A stretch of DNA of 41,153 nt. Origin: Acidobacteriaceae bacterium (GTDB taxonomy: Bacteria; Acidobacteriota; Terriglobia; Terriglobales; Acidobacteriaceae). The position numbers and the translations under genes were made by a program. Position 1 is the stretch's first letter; each line of letters starts with the position of its first letter. Positions 7,125-15,750 of this stretch are shown here, piece by piece. The stretch covers positions 1 to 41,153 of the forward strand of contig DAIDLI010000156.1 in NCBI GenBank assembly GCA_027449545.1. The letters are read 5' to 3'. The notes beneath the pieces were generated by a model, which was not told the DNA's origin, made no database searches, and saw only the letters and a program-made list of their open reading frames with translations.

Positions 7125-9059
7125 TTACTTTGCGGCTTTTTCTGTTCCGGACGCCTGCTCGGGCCTGGTGAGCGGCTTGGTGATGTCGTCGAGGTAATCG
7201 GGCGTTCCCTTGACGCGTTGCAACGCGGGATAGCGCTCGCCGCCGTGGTAGTCGATGGAGGCGGAGTAGACGAAGGAGTCGGCCAGCACGATGAGGCGGA
7301 TCGGTTGGCTGCTGCTCTTGGCCGCGACGATGGCGTCCTGGAGTGATTCTTTAGAGAAGATGCGTCCGTCGACGGCGAGGATCTTCTGTCCGGGGGCGAG
7401 TTGCCCTTTGTCGGCGGGGCCGTTCCAGCGCACATCGTAGATGCTGCCATCGGCGGCGAGTTCGAGCCCGACGGAGAACCATGCGTTGATGAAGCCGGCG
7501 CGACGCCCACCCGCAGAGGCGATGGTGCGCATGGCGGGGCTGGGCTGATCGGTATAGACGAGCTTGTAGCCGCCCTGTTCGATGCCCGCCAGATCGACAT
7601 GCGGATGGATGTTGTCGACGCGGTCGCGCAGGAAGCTTGCCCAATCGTAAGGCGCCACCTGGTTCAGATCGGCGACGAGTTCATCGAAGTTGTAGGGAAC
7701 GATCAGCGGGCCGGTGTTGCCGCCCTTGCCGAGGAAGATCTTCTCGAAGTCGTCCAGCGATATTTTGTTGTGGGTGAGCTTGCGGATGAGGGTGTCGGCA
7801 TCGAGCCAGAGCAGGTTGCCTTCCATGTAGTAGTCCTGGCCGCGACGCCAGTTGAACCAGGCGGGGTTGCCGCCGCGCAGAATGCTGGCGGCCACGGCGG
7901 TATCTTCGGTGGGACGCCAGTCGCGGCCGGGTGTGTAGTCCAGATTGGCGGCGGTCTGCGCGAGCCGGTCGCGGAACTGGGCCTGAGTCTCGAGGCCGGA
8001 GCGCGCGGCGAGGACATTGCCCAGATACTGGGTCATGCCTTCGTAAACCCAGAGCAGCGCGCCCTGTTGCGGGGTGGCGAAGTCGGGCTGGTAGAGGCCC
8101 ACGGGGCGGCGGTATTTGCCGTTCCAGGAGTGGGTGAACTCGTGCGGCAGAAGGTCAGAGTTGGCGAGCTGATGGGCCTCGTCTGCGAAGCCCTTCTCGC
8201 CGACGCCGTTGTCGGAGGATTGGCCATGCTCCAGGCCCTCGCCGCCGGCGACGTCGGACATGGTGAGCAGGAAGTGATACTCGTGATAGTGATGCGAAGC
8301 GTAGAGGGCGCTGGCTTCGCGCACCAGGTTGTTCAGGTCGGCCAGGAAGGCGGGGCGCAGGTTCACATCTCCGGGCTGGTCGGCGACGACGTCGATGTAG
8401 TGCCTGGGCGTGATGCCGGGCGCAAGCGCGTACTCGCGGAAGTATTGGCCGGTGATGACGGGCGAGTCCTCAAGCTGCTCCACGGTAGTGGCGGCGAATT
8501 GGGTCACCGCGCCAGCGGCAGGCACGGGGTAGGAACCGTGACTGACGGGGGTAAGCGCGGTGCCGATGCCCCAGCCGGCTGGAACCTTGACCGCTGCCTG
8601 AATGGGGATGTCGCGCACCGGGATGTGCGCGGGGTACATCATCAGGTCTTCCCACTCGAGCACCGCCAGCTTCTGCGAGATGCGCCGGGTCACGATGCAG
8701 TCCAGGTGTACGTGGACGGTGGTGACGCCCTGCGGGATGGTGAGATGAAACTCGTAGAGATTGACGTCGTCGCGATGCCAGGGGAGCGTTTTGCCGTTGG
8801 CGGTGAAGACCACGCCGGTGATGGAGCTGGCCGGGCCGGAGGGCATGTGATGGCCGGGAATCCATTGCGGAGTAATGAAGGTGGCGGGCCCCGGCGCGAC
8901 CGGCAGGTCGATCTCGGCGTGAAACAGCTTGCGCGGGCCGTCGGTGAGGTTGGCCACGATCTCGATGGGTTTCTGTTGGGCGAAGGCCGGCAGCACGGGG
9001 AGAGCGGCGAGACAGAGTACAGCCAGAGAACGGATGTAGAGAGAGCGCGCAATCAGCAT
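7125..9059 (-). CDS. Secreted M61-family (glycyl aminopeptidase-type) metallopeptidase with PDZ domain
   Basis: The 644-residue protein starts at an ATG preceded by GAGGAGGAAG on the minus strand. Its first 27 residues are a signal peptide ending A-F-A-Q. The N-terminal half is the beta-rich M61 region. The catalytic zinc site is H-E-F-T-H-S-W-N-G-K near residue 305, with the third ligand Glu in W-V-Y-E-G-M-T-Q-Y-L-G. The C-terminal third has the PDZ pattern (A-G-F-I-N-A-W-F-S-V-G-L ... L-A-P-G-Q-K-I-L-A-V-D-G). The enzyme probably acts on peptides in the periplasm. It lies downstream of motB on the same strand but after an 84-base intergenic gap, and is convergent with the glycosylase gene. 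Confidence 0.9.
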   Translation of the reverse strand: MLIARSLYIRSLAVLCLAALPVLPAFAQQKPIEIVANLTDGPRKLFHAEIDLPVAPGPATFITPQWIPGHHMPSGPASSITGVVFTANGKTLPWHRDDVNLYEFHLTIPQGVTTVHVHLDCIVTRRISQKLAVLEWEDLMMYPAHIPVRDIPIQAAVKVPAGWGIGTALTPVSHGSYPVPAAGAVTQFAATTVEQLEDSPVITGQYFREYALAPGITPRHYIDVVADQPGDVNLRPAFLADLNNLVREASALYASHHYHEYHFLLTMSDVAGGEGLEHGQSSDNGVGEKGFADEAHQLANSDLLPHEFTHSWNGKYRRPVGLYQPDFATPQQGALLWVYEGMTQYLGNVLAARSGLETQAQFRDRLAQTAANLDYTPGRDWRPTEDTAVAASILRGGNPAWFNWRRGQDYYMEGNLLWLDADTLIRKLTHNKISLDDFEKIFLGKGGNTGPLIVPYNFDELVADLNQVAPYDWASFLRDRVDNIHPHVDLAGIEQGGYKLVYTDQPSPAMRTIASAGGRRAGFINAWFSVGLELAADGSIYDVRWNGPADKGQLAPGQKILAVDGRIFSKESLQDAIVAAKSSSQPIRLIVLADSFVYSASIDYHGGERYPALQRVKGTPDYLDDITKPLTRPEQASGTEKAAK

Positions 9060-9173
9060 AAAGAAGACTTCCTCCTCGCACGAAAAAGTGACGCAGCATG
9101 ATGGATTCTTGGCTGGAAGTAGGATCAGTTGCATTCTATCGCGCGCCGGAGGGTGCGGCCTTGGCGGAGGGAT

Positions 9174-10013
9174 CTACCTGTTGCGTGCGGGGAGAGCGGT
9201 GGCGAGTTTGGGCGGAGGTCCGCCGTCGACGACTTCCGCATGGGGGAGGGAAGCAGGCGCCGGGGCGTTGGGGCCATTGCTCACCAGGATGGTGACGCGG
9301 CGGTTGGAGGGATCGTAGGGATTGTTTTTGACGCGCAGCAACTGATCGGCATAGCCGCGCACCTGGGTTACCTGATTCTGCCGCACTCCATCCTGCTGCA
9401 GCAGGCGGCGCGCGGCGTTGGCGCGATCGGCGGAGAGTTCCCAGTTACTGTAGTTCGCATCGGTGGAGTACTGGGTGGCATCGGTGTGGCCCTCGATAAG
9501 CAGGTTGTTGGGCAAGATCTTGAGCTCTCCGGCGAGCAGCCCCATCAGCTCCTGCCCTTTGTCGCTCAAGTGGGCGCTGCCGCTCTCGTAGAAGGTGCCG
9601 TCCTTTCCTTCGACCAGCTCGATGCGCAGACCTTCGGGGGTGATGGTGATTTCGATTTGGCGGGCGAGAGGCTGGAGCTCTTTCTTGGACTGGATTTCTT
9701 TTTGGAGGCGTTACTTGAGCTGTTCGAGGCGCTGCCGGTTTGCGTCGGAAACGGTATCGGGGCCGGTGCCGGTCATGGTTGTGCCCAGCAGGCTGGCGGT
9801 GCCTCGGGGGTCGTTGAAGTAGCCGGCCACAGCCTTTTTGACCTGCTCGCTCTGGCTCATCAGCCACAGCACGATGAACAGCGCCATCAGGGCGGTGACG
9901 AAGTCGGCGTAAGCGACCTTCCATGCGCCGCCGTGATGGCCGCTGTGGCCGCTCTTCTTTTTGAGGACGATGAGCGGAGCCGCCTGGGCCGATTTGGGAT
10001 GGAGTTCGGTCAA
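9174..10013 (-). pseudogene. motB: Flagellar stator protein MotB, interrupted by in-frame TAA
   Basis: MotB anchors the stator to peptidoglycan and, with MotA, conducts ions. The likely start is TTG at 10013, eight bases after GGAG. The N-terminal part holds the transmembrane helix with the essential Asp at residue 37 (A-Y-A-D-F-V-T-A). Codon 101 is TAA (9711-9713), but the same frame continues without shift through R-L-Q-K-E-I-Q-S-K-K-E-L to a complete OmpA-like peptidoglycan-binding domain (I-E-G-H-T-D-A ... N-R-R-V-T-I-L-V). The stop sits where Gln is expected in a Q-L-x-Q-R-L-Q coiled segment, so one C-to-T change in CAA explains it. As written, only 100 residues are made. It may be a true nonsense mutation, a sequence error, or readthrough. 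Confidence 0.85.
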
Positions 10014-10026
10014 CCGCTGGACTCCT

Positions 10027-10902
10027 TCAGGCCGCGGCCTGGGCGGGCTCGGCACGGTTTTTGCAGGTGCGCTCCATCTCGTCGAAGGAGGGCCTGGCAT
10101 AGGCCGGGATAGCGCGCCGCGCCACCTCGACGGCGATCATGGGCGCGGAGCCCTTGAGGAAGGAGAGCAGCAGCACGCGCAGCACGTGCAGGAATTCGTT
10201 TTCTTCTTCGGCGGTTTTGCGCATGTTGGCGCTGAGCGGGCCCACGACGCCGTAGCAGAGCAGGATGCCGAGGAAGGTACCGACCAGCGCGGCGGCGACG
10301 TGCTTGCCGATCTCCTCGGGCGGGCCGCCGAGCGCGCCCATGGTGATGACGACGCCCAGCACGGCGGCGACGATACCCAAGCCGGGCAGGGAATCGGCGA
10401 CGGTGGTGAGCGCCTCGACCGGCTGCACGGCCTCGTGGTGCAGTACTTCCATGTCCAGCTCAATCATCTGGTCCATATCGAAGGGCTCGACGCCGCCGGT
10501 GATGGCGGTGCGCAGGGTGTCGCAGAGGAAAGTGCGGGCGTGGTGATCGCGCAGGAACTCGGGGTATTCCTTGAAGATGGCGCTCTCTTCGGGCTTCTCC
10601 ACGTCCATTTCGACGGTCAGCAAGCCTTCCTTCCGCACCTTGGTGAGGAACTGGTACATCATCTTGAGGGTGCTGAGGTAGCGCTGTTTGGTGAAAGGCG
10701 AGCCTTTCAGGATCCCGGTCAGGCCTGCGGCGATGGCCTTGAGAATGCGGACCGGGTTCGCCACGACGAGGGTTCCGCTGGCGGCGCCGGCGATGATGAG
10801 CAGCTCGGCAGGCTGGAGGAGCACCGCCAGGTGGCCCCGCTCCATCAGGAAGCCGCCGATCACCGCTGCAAAGACCAGAAAGATGCCGAGGATGGCAATC
10901 AT
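10027..10902 (-). CDS. motA: Flagellar motor stator protein MotA
   Basis: The 291-residue inner-membrane protein matches MotA/TolQ/ExbB proton channel components. Four hydrophobic segments are visible: two at the N-terminus (I-A-I-L-G-I-F-L-V-F-A-A-V-I-G-G-F and a P-A-E-L-L-I-I-A-G-A-A segment), and two near residues 165-215 (G-I-V-A-A-V-L-G-V-V-I-T-M and V-G-T-F-L-G-I-L-L-C-Y-G). The conserved S-L-P-G-L-G-I-V-A-A-V motif precedes the third. The cytoplasmic loop carries the R-P-type region that contacts the rotor. Its ATG overlaps the stop of the upstream GGDEF gene (ATGA), and motB begins 13 bases after its stop. Confidence 0.95.
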   Translation of the reverse strand: MIAILGIFLVFAAVIGGFLMERGHLAVLLQPAELLIIAGAASGTLVVANPVRILKAIAAGLTGILKGSPFTKQRYLSTLKMMYQFLTKVRKEGLLTVEMDVEKPEESAIFKEYPEFLRDHHARTFLCDTLRTAITGGVEPFDMDQMIELDMEVLHHEAVQPVEALTTVADSLPGLGIVAAVLGVVITMGALGGPPEEIGKHVAAALVGTFLGILLCYGVVGPLSANMRKTAEEENEFLHVLRVLLLSFLKGSAPMIAVEVARRAIPAYARPSFDEMERTCKNRAEPAQAAA

Positions 10903-11786
10903 GCTTCTCTCCCAAGTGCGGATTCGTGGTGGGCAAGCGTGACGCAATTGCCGCCTTCGAGTATGGCGGTCTGCATGCTCTCGCGTGCGTGCCGCAGCAA
11001 CTGAGCCAGGGCCTGCTCGCGGCGCGCCTGAGCGGCGCCGATGCTGACGGTCAGGGAGATGCGGTCGCCCCACCAGCGGAAATCGGTGGTACGGGCCAGA
11101 CCAACCAGCACACGGCCGTGCGCCGCCAGCATCTGCGGGGTGCGTTCGTGCGCGATGACCAGAAACTCGTCGTCTCCCCAGCGCGCCAGTTCGTCGGCGG
11201 GACGCATGCCGAGGGCGAGCGAGCGTTTCATTTTGTCGAGCATGCTGCGGAAGGCTCCCATGCCGTGGGTTCTGCGCAGATCCGCGCCCTGGTCAATGCC
11301 GATCCAGAGCACGCCGAGCGGCTCGCCGCCGTTTTCGAAGTCCTCGAACTCGGCGCGCAGCCGTTCTTCGAACTCATCCTGTGTCTCCTGGAGTTCCTCC
11401 TCGCCGCTGCATGCACCGTGGGGCAGGGCGTCCAGACGGTCAGCGGGGTGGAAGTGGATTGCGGTTCCGATCGGCTCGCCCAGCTCATCGTGCAGCACAC
11501 AGCATCGCGTGATGGCGGGAATCTCGTGCTCAAGCTTGTGCCGCACCTGCACGAGCAGGCCGCGGGCGGACGCCGCGGAGGCCGGTGGGGGATTCGTGGC
11601 GAGGGCGGCAAGCGCTGCCGGCAGGGGCTGCTGGAGCAGTTCAGCCCGGGCAAAGCCGGTAATCGCCTCGGCCGACTGACTCCAGAAGACGAGCTTGCTC
11701 TCCCGGTCCAGCAAGGCCATGCCTTCGGGCAGGGTGTTCAAAGCGGATTCCAGCAGTTCGGCGTGATCGCTCATACGTTTGGCCAT
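10899..11786 (-). CDS. PAS-GGDEF protein with degenerate GGDEF domain, coupled to motA
   Basis: The product has an N-terminal PAS domain (L-L-E-S-A-L-N-T-L-P-E-G-M-A-L-L-D ... L-V-F-W-S-Q-S-A-E-A-I-T-G) and a C-terminal GGDEF-type domain. The signature is R-W-G-D-D-E-F, with the second Gly changed to Asp (residues 204-208), and the usual N-D-x-x-G-H-x-x-G-D stretch is replaced by R-R-T-H-G-M-G-A-F-R. Loss of these GTP- and metal-contacting positions suggests it does not make cyclic di-GMP and may act as a sensor or binding protein. The start is uncertain: ATG at 11786 is used (295 residues), but ATG at 11774 or an upstream start are possible. The stop overlaps the motA ATG. Confidence 0.8.
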   Translation of the reverse strand: MAKRMSDHAELLESALNTLPEGMALLDRESKLVFWSQSAEAITGFARAELLQQPLPAALAALATNPPPASAASARGLLVQVRHKLEHEIPAITRCCVLHDELGEPIGTAIHFHPADRLDALPHGACSGEEELQETQDEFEERLRAEFEDFENGGEPLGVLWIGIDQGADLRRTHGMGAFRSMLDKMKRSLALGMRPADELARWGDDEFLVIAHERTPQMLAAHGRVLVGLARTTDFRWWGDRISLTVSIGAAQARREQALAQLLRHARESMQTAILEGGNCVTLAHHESALGREA

Positions 11787-12017
11787 CGGGTGGGATGGCT
11801 GGAACTGAATCGTCTTCGGACGGAGCGTTGCACCGCAGGCAGCGGTGAGGTTCAGACTCGCGCTCGTCCTGTTCATTCCATCGGCGGAATGAGGCGCAAC
11901 TTCATGAGTGGATTCCAATGGAAAACGGCGGCGGGAAGGCGCACCCTGGGCGCGGTGGAGCGAGTGTGCAGGGAAAAGATCTGTGCAGGGTTCGGTGGGG
12001 ATGGAGTTCCGCGCCGG

Positions 12018-12626
12018 TCAGTGGGGGCGGCCGGGCAGGACGAAGTGCTCCGCGCAGCGCGGCTCATAGGCGTCGCCGGGAACCTTGATGGGGCAGTCGT
12101 AGTGTGCGGGCTTGCCCTCGATGAGGCGCTGGGAGTAGAGCGCGCGCGCTCCGCAGGAGCAGTAGGCCATGCACTCGGTGATGCTGCCGCCGTAGGCGTT
12201 GACCAGCCAACTGAGGTTGAGCATCTCGCCGAAGGGCATGGCGCGGAAGTCCAGATCCAGGCCGGCCACGAGGACATCGTGACCGGCGTCGAGCAGGGTC
12301 CTGGTGAACTGGAAGAGGTCGGTTACGAACTGGCCTTCGTCGATGGCGAGGCACTCCACCCGCTTGCCGATCTCCTGCTCCTTTTGTTCGATGGCGGCCA
12401 GCACTTCCCACGGATTGGTGGAGTTGAATTCGAGCGCGTGCATTTTGGAGTGGCCGTTGGGATTGCGGCTCTCCACGATGCCGGGTCCGCCCTTGGTGTC
12501 GTCGCTGGGTTTAAGGAGCATGACGTACTGGCTGGCGTACTGACGCCGCATCTCGCAACGGCGCAGCAGTTCGGCGGTCTTATTGCTGCGCATGGGCCCC
12601 ATCATCAGCTCGATCTTGCCTTGCAC
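12018..12626 (-). CDS. tdk: Thymidine kinase (TK1 type)
   Basis: The 202-residue enzyme phosphorylates thymidine to dTMP in the salvage pathway. The P-loop is G-P-M-R-S-N-K-T at residues 10-17, slightly unusual against the common G-P-M-F-S-G-K-S/T. The Walker B-type segment is A-I-D-E-G-Q-F, and the lasso region carries the zinc Cys pairs (C-S-C-G-A near C-x-C and P-R-C-A near the end). The start is GTG at 12626 with GGAG nine bases upstream. It stands alone on the minus strand upstream of the GGDEF-motAB operon, about 230 bases from it. Confidence 0.92.
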   Translation of the reverse strand: MQGKIELMMGPMRSNKTAELLRRCEMRRQYASQYVMLLKPSDDTKGGPGIVESRNPNGHSKMHALEFNSTNPWEVLAAIEQKEQEIGKRVECLAIDEGQFVTDLFQFTRTLLDAGHDVLVAGLDLDFRAMPFGEMLNLSWLVNAYGGSITECMAYCSCGARALYSQRLIEGKPAHYDCPIKVPGDAYEPRCAEHFVLPGRPH

Positions 12627-12765
12627 CTTGCACGTCTCCAGGGAGGGTTTCGGGATGCTGGATTCCCATCATAAACCGGCTGCTCGCCGAGAGGATGCGA
12701 GCGGGCGCACACGAAGAGCCGCCGGCCTTGCTTGCGAGAGAGGCAGGGAAGTTGCTGGATTTGCG

Positions 12766-14400
12766 TTACTGAGCTGCGCGCATTTCCGCATCGACTGCGA
12801 ACTTCATGACGCCGCAGTTCTGAAAGAGGTGAATGAGATCCATGCTGAGCGGGCGGGCGGCCTGCTCAGGCAGGCTGGCCGCGGGCGGCATGACGCGCGC
12901 GGTCTGCATGGCCCCGGTTCCTTGCGCATTCAGGATCAACGCAGTGAGCTCGCGCGCCAGCGGCAGCGGGAAGCTTTCGGCGACGAACATCATTTTGCCG
13001 CGCGTGGTGATGACCACCGGCCCTTCGTCGGTGTCATAGACGGTCTCGACCGAGCCGTCCGAGGAGGGTGCGCTGGAGGTGGACACCTTTTTTACCTGCG
13101 AGTATTTGCGCTCCAGCGTGTCTCCGTAGAGTTGCGCGAAGACCTGCGCTGCGGCTGAGCTGTGCCACACGGAGAGGTAAAAGAGGGCCAGCGATTTGGT
13201 GCTGTTCTGCTCGGCGGCGGTTTTGGCGCTGCGCAGTTGACCGGCCCAGTAGAGGCCGCCGTTCCATGCGGGGGTGAGGCTGGCGGCCATGCCGTCTCCG
13301 CCCAGGAGCTGAGCCATGATGTGCAGATCGAGCTGGCCTACCTGGCCGATATCGTAGGGCCGGTAGAGCTTGTCGAGGAGCGGATGAATATTGGGCAGAA
13401 GAGGGATGGGCGGAATCTCTCGCTTCTCGTAGACCTTGGGATTGATGATCTCCCAGGAAGAGGAGGGCGGGCGGTTTAATGCGCCGGCGAAGGCCGCGTT
13501 CTGGCCCTGATCCATCCAGACCTGCTGCTCAAAGCTCAGGCCCTCGCGGTAAGAAAAGAGCATCAGATCCGAGAGCAGCAAGGGAGCGCGCGACATGACC
13601 GGGGAATCCGATCCGGTCATCTGCTGCTTCCAGAGGTCCACGACCTGGGGATCCTTCAGCAGGCTGGTGCCTTTTGGTTTGAGGATGTAGTTCACCATGA
13701 CGGCGGTGGCCTGACCTTCGGCCACGGCGTCGCGCGCGGTGTCCATCTCATCTTTAGCGAGGTGCTCCTGGTCCGCGGCGGCGTTGGTGGAGACATCGTC
13801 GGGCGTCTGGTCGTCCCATTTCTCGAGATCGGAGTGCTGATCCTGGAGAGCGTGGGTCAGCTCATGTGCGAGCACCGGCTTCTGCTCGTCGGGATCCACC
13901 CAGTCGAGCAGGTTCACGGTCTTGGTTTTGGTGTCGTAGTAGGCTTCAATCTGCTCTTTCAGCAGGGCCACGAGAAAGGGCTTGAGATCGAAATCGCGAT
14001 CCAGGAGGCCGAATTTTTTCAGGACGATCTCATCCTGTTGCAGGCGTTTGGCTCCCTTGTCGTCATTGAACTGCTGGTCGAGGTACTTTTGCACCGCCGC
14101 GCGGGTGGTCAGGCGGCGCTTGACGGTGTGCTTGATGGGCAGGCCGGTCTGCTGGGAGGAGAACTGGAGCAACTGATCGACGAGGGCGAAGAGCTGCCTG
14201 GCCTGTTCCGGGGTGATGTGGGTTTCCGGCGGGGTGGGTTGGGGCGCATCCTGATTCGTGTGCGAGGCGTTTGGAGCCGGCGTCCCTGGTTGTTGAGCCG
14301 GGGTGGTCTGTGCCGCTGCCAGCGAGGCCCCCAGGCACGCAATTCCCAGCCACCGGGCGATGCGCGTTCCGAGGCCCAGCCAACGTTTTGGATTGTTCAT
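12766..14400 (-). CDS. Secreted gluzincin-like metalloprotein (HExxH), function unknown
   Basis: The 544-residue protein has a signal peptide (cleavage probably after L-A-A-A-Q near residue 31), then a Pro/Gln-rich linker and a domain with H-E-L-T-H-A-L-Q-D-Q-H at residues 179-189. The A-V-A-E-G-Q-A-T-A-V-M segment about 60 residues later supplies a likely third zinc ligand, as in gluzincin peptidases. No named family is assigned with confidence. The ATG at 14400 has AGGAG six bases upstream, which rules out the longer alternative start. It diverges from ygfZ. A zinc-dependent peptidase of the periplasm or cell surface is the inference; substrate unknown. Confidence 0.7.
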   Translation of the reverse strand: MNNPKRWLGLGTRIARWLGIACLGASLAAAQTTPAQQPGTPAPNASHTNQDAPQPTPPETHITPEQARQLFALVDQLLQFSSQQTGLPIKHTVKRRLTTRAAVQKYLDQQFNDDKGAKRLQQDEIVLKKFGLLDRDFDLKPFLVALLKEQIEAYYDTKTKTVNLLDWVDPDEQKPVLAHELTHALQDQHSDLEKWDDQTPDDVSTNAAADQEHLAKDEMDTARDAVAEGQATAVMVNYILKPKGTSLLKDPQVVDLWKQQMTGSDSPVMSRAPLLLSDLMLFSYREGLSFEQQVWMDQGQNAAFAGALNRPPSSSWEIINPKVYEKREIPPIPLLPNIHPLLDKLYRPYDIGQVGQLDLHIMAQLLGGDGMAASLTPAWNGGLYWAGQLRSAKTAAEQNSTKSLALFYLSVWHSSAAAQVFAQLYGDTLERKYSQVKKVSTSSAPSSDGSVETVYDTDEGPVVITTRGKMMFVAESFPLPLARELTALILNAQGTGAMQTARVMPPAASLPEQAARPLSMDLIHLFQNCGVMKFAVDAEMRAAQ

Positions 14401-14463
14401 CAAGGCTCCTGCCGTTCTCTTTGGTTGGATGCGCCGCCAGCGGCGGTCTCTGCTCTTCAAGGC

Positions 14464-14469
14464 TATAAT
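14464..14469 (+). promoter_or_regulatory. Probable -10 box upstream of ygfZ
   Basis: A perfect TATAAT lies 66 bases before the ygfZ ATG in the divergent intergenic region. No good -35 hexamer is seen at the proper distance, so this is a tentative promoter for the ygfZ-DUF1844 run. Confidence 0.4.
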
Positions 14470-14535
14470 CAGGATGCAGCCGGGCGTCCGCGTGCACCGC
14501 ATTGATTTGCGCCTGACTACGGAATTGCTGTTCCC

Positions 14536-15747
14536 ATGACTGAGACCGATTTTGCCCAGACTTTCCAGCCGACTGCGCTGGCTGCCTTACTGGAATCCGC
14601 CCGCAAACCACCCCGACTCGCACCCTACCGTGGTGTTCTGACGCCCCAGTTCTTGGACGCTCCCGAACAGGAAATGAAGGCGATTGTCTCTGAGGCGGCC
14701 ATTCACGACCTGGCCTGGTTGCGTCGGGTGGCGGTGCGTGGCGAAGACCGCTTCCGCTGGCTGAGCGGCATGGTTACGAACACGGTGAACGACCTGCTTC
14801 CCAACTCCGGGGCGTGGAATCTTGTGCTGAACGCGCAGGGACGCATCCTGGGAGATCTGACGGTGTGGCGGGGCAGCCCGGAGATCGTTCAGCCCAAGCG
14901 CAAGCCGAGTGCGTCGAGCGGAGATCGATTGCTGGGCACGCCGTTCGCCGGCGAATCGGGCCTGGAACTGGAGATCGCTTCCGATCAGTTCGACAAGCTG
15001 GTGAATCATCTGAACCAGTTCATCATCATGGACGATGTGGAGCTGGTGCCGATGGGGATGGAGCCCACCGGCGATGCCGGAGCCGAGACAGTGATCGGGC
15101 TGACCGGCCCGATGGCCGATGAGGTGCTTGAACGGCTCAGCCTGCCGTATCTTTCCCAGCCGATGTCGGGGCTGAACGTGGAGTGGAACGGCTTTGGGCT
15201 GCGCATCGTGCGCGGGTATGGCGTGCTGGCGCCGCGCTATGAGCTGTGGCTGCCCACCGCGGGCCTGCCTTTGTTCTGGTCGGCTTTGAGCACAGCCGGA
15301 GCCACGCGGGTTGGCTTCGAGGCAGTGAATGCTTATCGCATTGTGGAGGCGGTCCCGCTGTACGGCGTGGATATGACGGAGCGCGATCTGCCTCAGGAGA
15401 CCTCGCAGACGCGCGCCCTGCACTTTAACAAGGGCTGCTATCTGGGCCAGGAGATCGTGGAGCGGATCCGCTCGCGGGGCAACGTCCACCGCCATCTGCG
15501 CCCGCTGGAACTGACCGGAGCGATTCCCGCCGCCGGCGCCGCGCTGACGCTTCAGGACGGGACCGAGTCGGGCCACATTACCAGCGCCGCCGAACTGAAA
15601 CTGCCAGGGGGAGCACGCACGTTTGCCCTGGGGATGATCCGCGCCGAAGCGGAGAGCAAGAACGAGCCCCTCGCCTATGGCAGCGGGGAAGCATCCGGCA
15701 CGGCCAGAATTCTGAGCGCACCACCGAATCTTCGAGGGAACCCATAA
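14536..15747 (+). CDS. ygfZ: Folate-binding protein YgfZ (iron-sulfur cluster assembly factor)
   Basis: The 403-residue cytoplasmic protein is related to glycine cleavage T protein and matches YgfZ, which uses tetrahydrofolate and supports repair or assembly of some iron-sulfur enzymes. The diagnostic motif K-G-C-Y-L-G-Q-E appears near residues 298-305, with the invariant Cys. The N-terminal D-L-A-W-L-R-R-V-A-V-R-G-E-D-R-F-R-W-L-S-G region fits the GcvT-like fold. It is somewhat longer than the E. coli protein (about 326), with an extra N-terminal segment. The stop lies 3 bases from the next gene, suggesting an operon. Confidence 0.88.
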   Translation: MTETDFAQTFQPTALAALLESARKPPRLAPYRGVLTPQFLDAPEQEMKAIVSEAAIHDLAWLRRVAVRGEDRFRWLSGMVTNTVNDLLPNSGAWNLVLNAQGRILGDLTVWRGSPEIVQPKRKPSASSGDRLLGTPFAGESGLELEIASDQFDKLVNHLNQFIIMDDVELVPMGMEPTGDAGAETVIGLTGPMADEVLERLSLPYLSQPMSGLNVEWNGFGLRIVRGYGVLAPRYELWLPTAGLPLFWSALSTAGATRVGFEAVNAYRIVEAVPLYGVDMTERDLPQETSQTRALHFNKGCYLGQEIVERIRSRGNVHRHLRPLELTGAIPAAGAALTLQDGTESGHITSAAELKLPGGARTFALGMIRAEAESKNEPLAYGSGEASGTARILSAPPNLRGNP

Positions 15748-15750
15748 CTC

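Noticed and set aside
7401..9101. Long plus-strand open frame antisense to the M61 peptidase gene
   Set aside because: It is a high-GC shadow: Gly/Val/Ala/Glu-rich, no ribosome binding site, no family pattern, while the minus strand encodes a complete, recognisable enzyme.
10926..12674. 582-codon plus-strand frame opposite the GGDEF and tdk genes
   Set aside because: Spans two real minus-strand genes and their spacer, with no recognisable domains.
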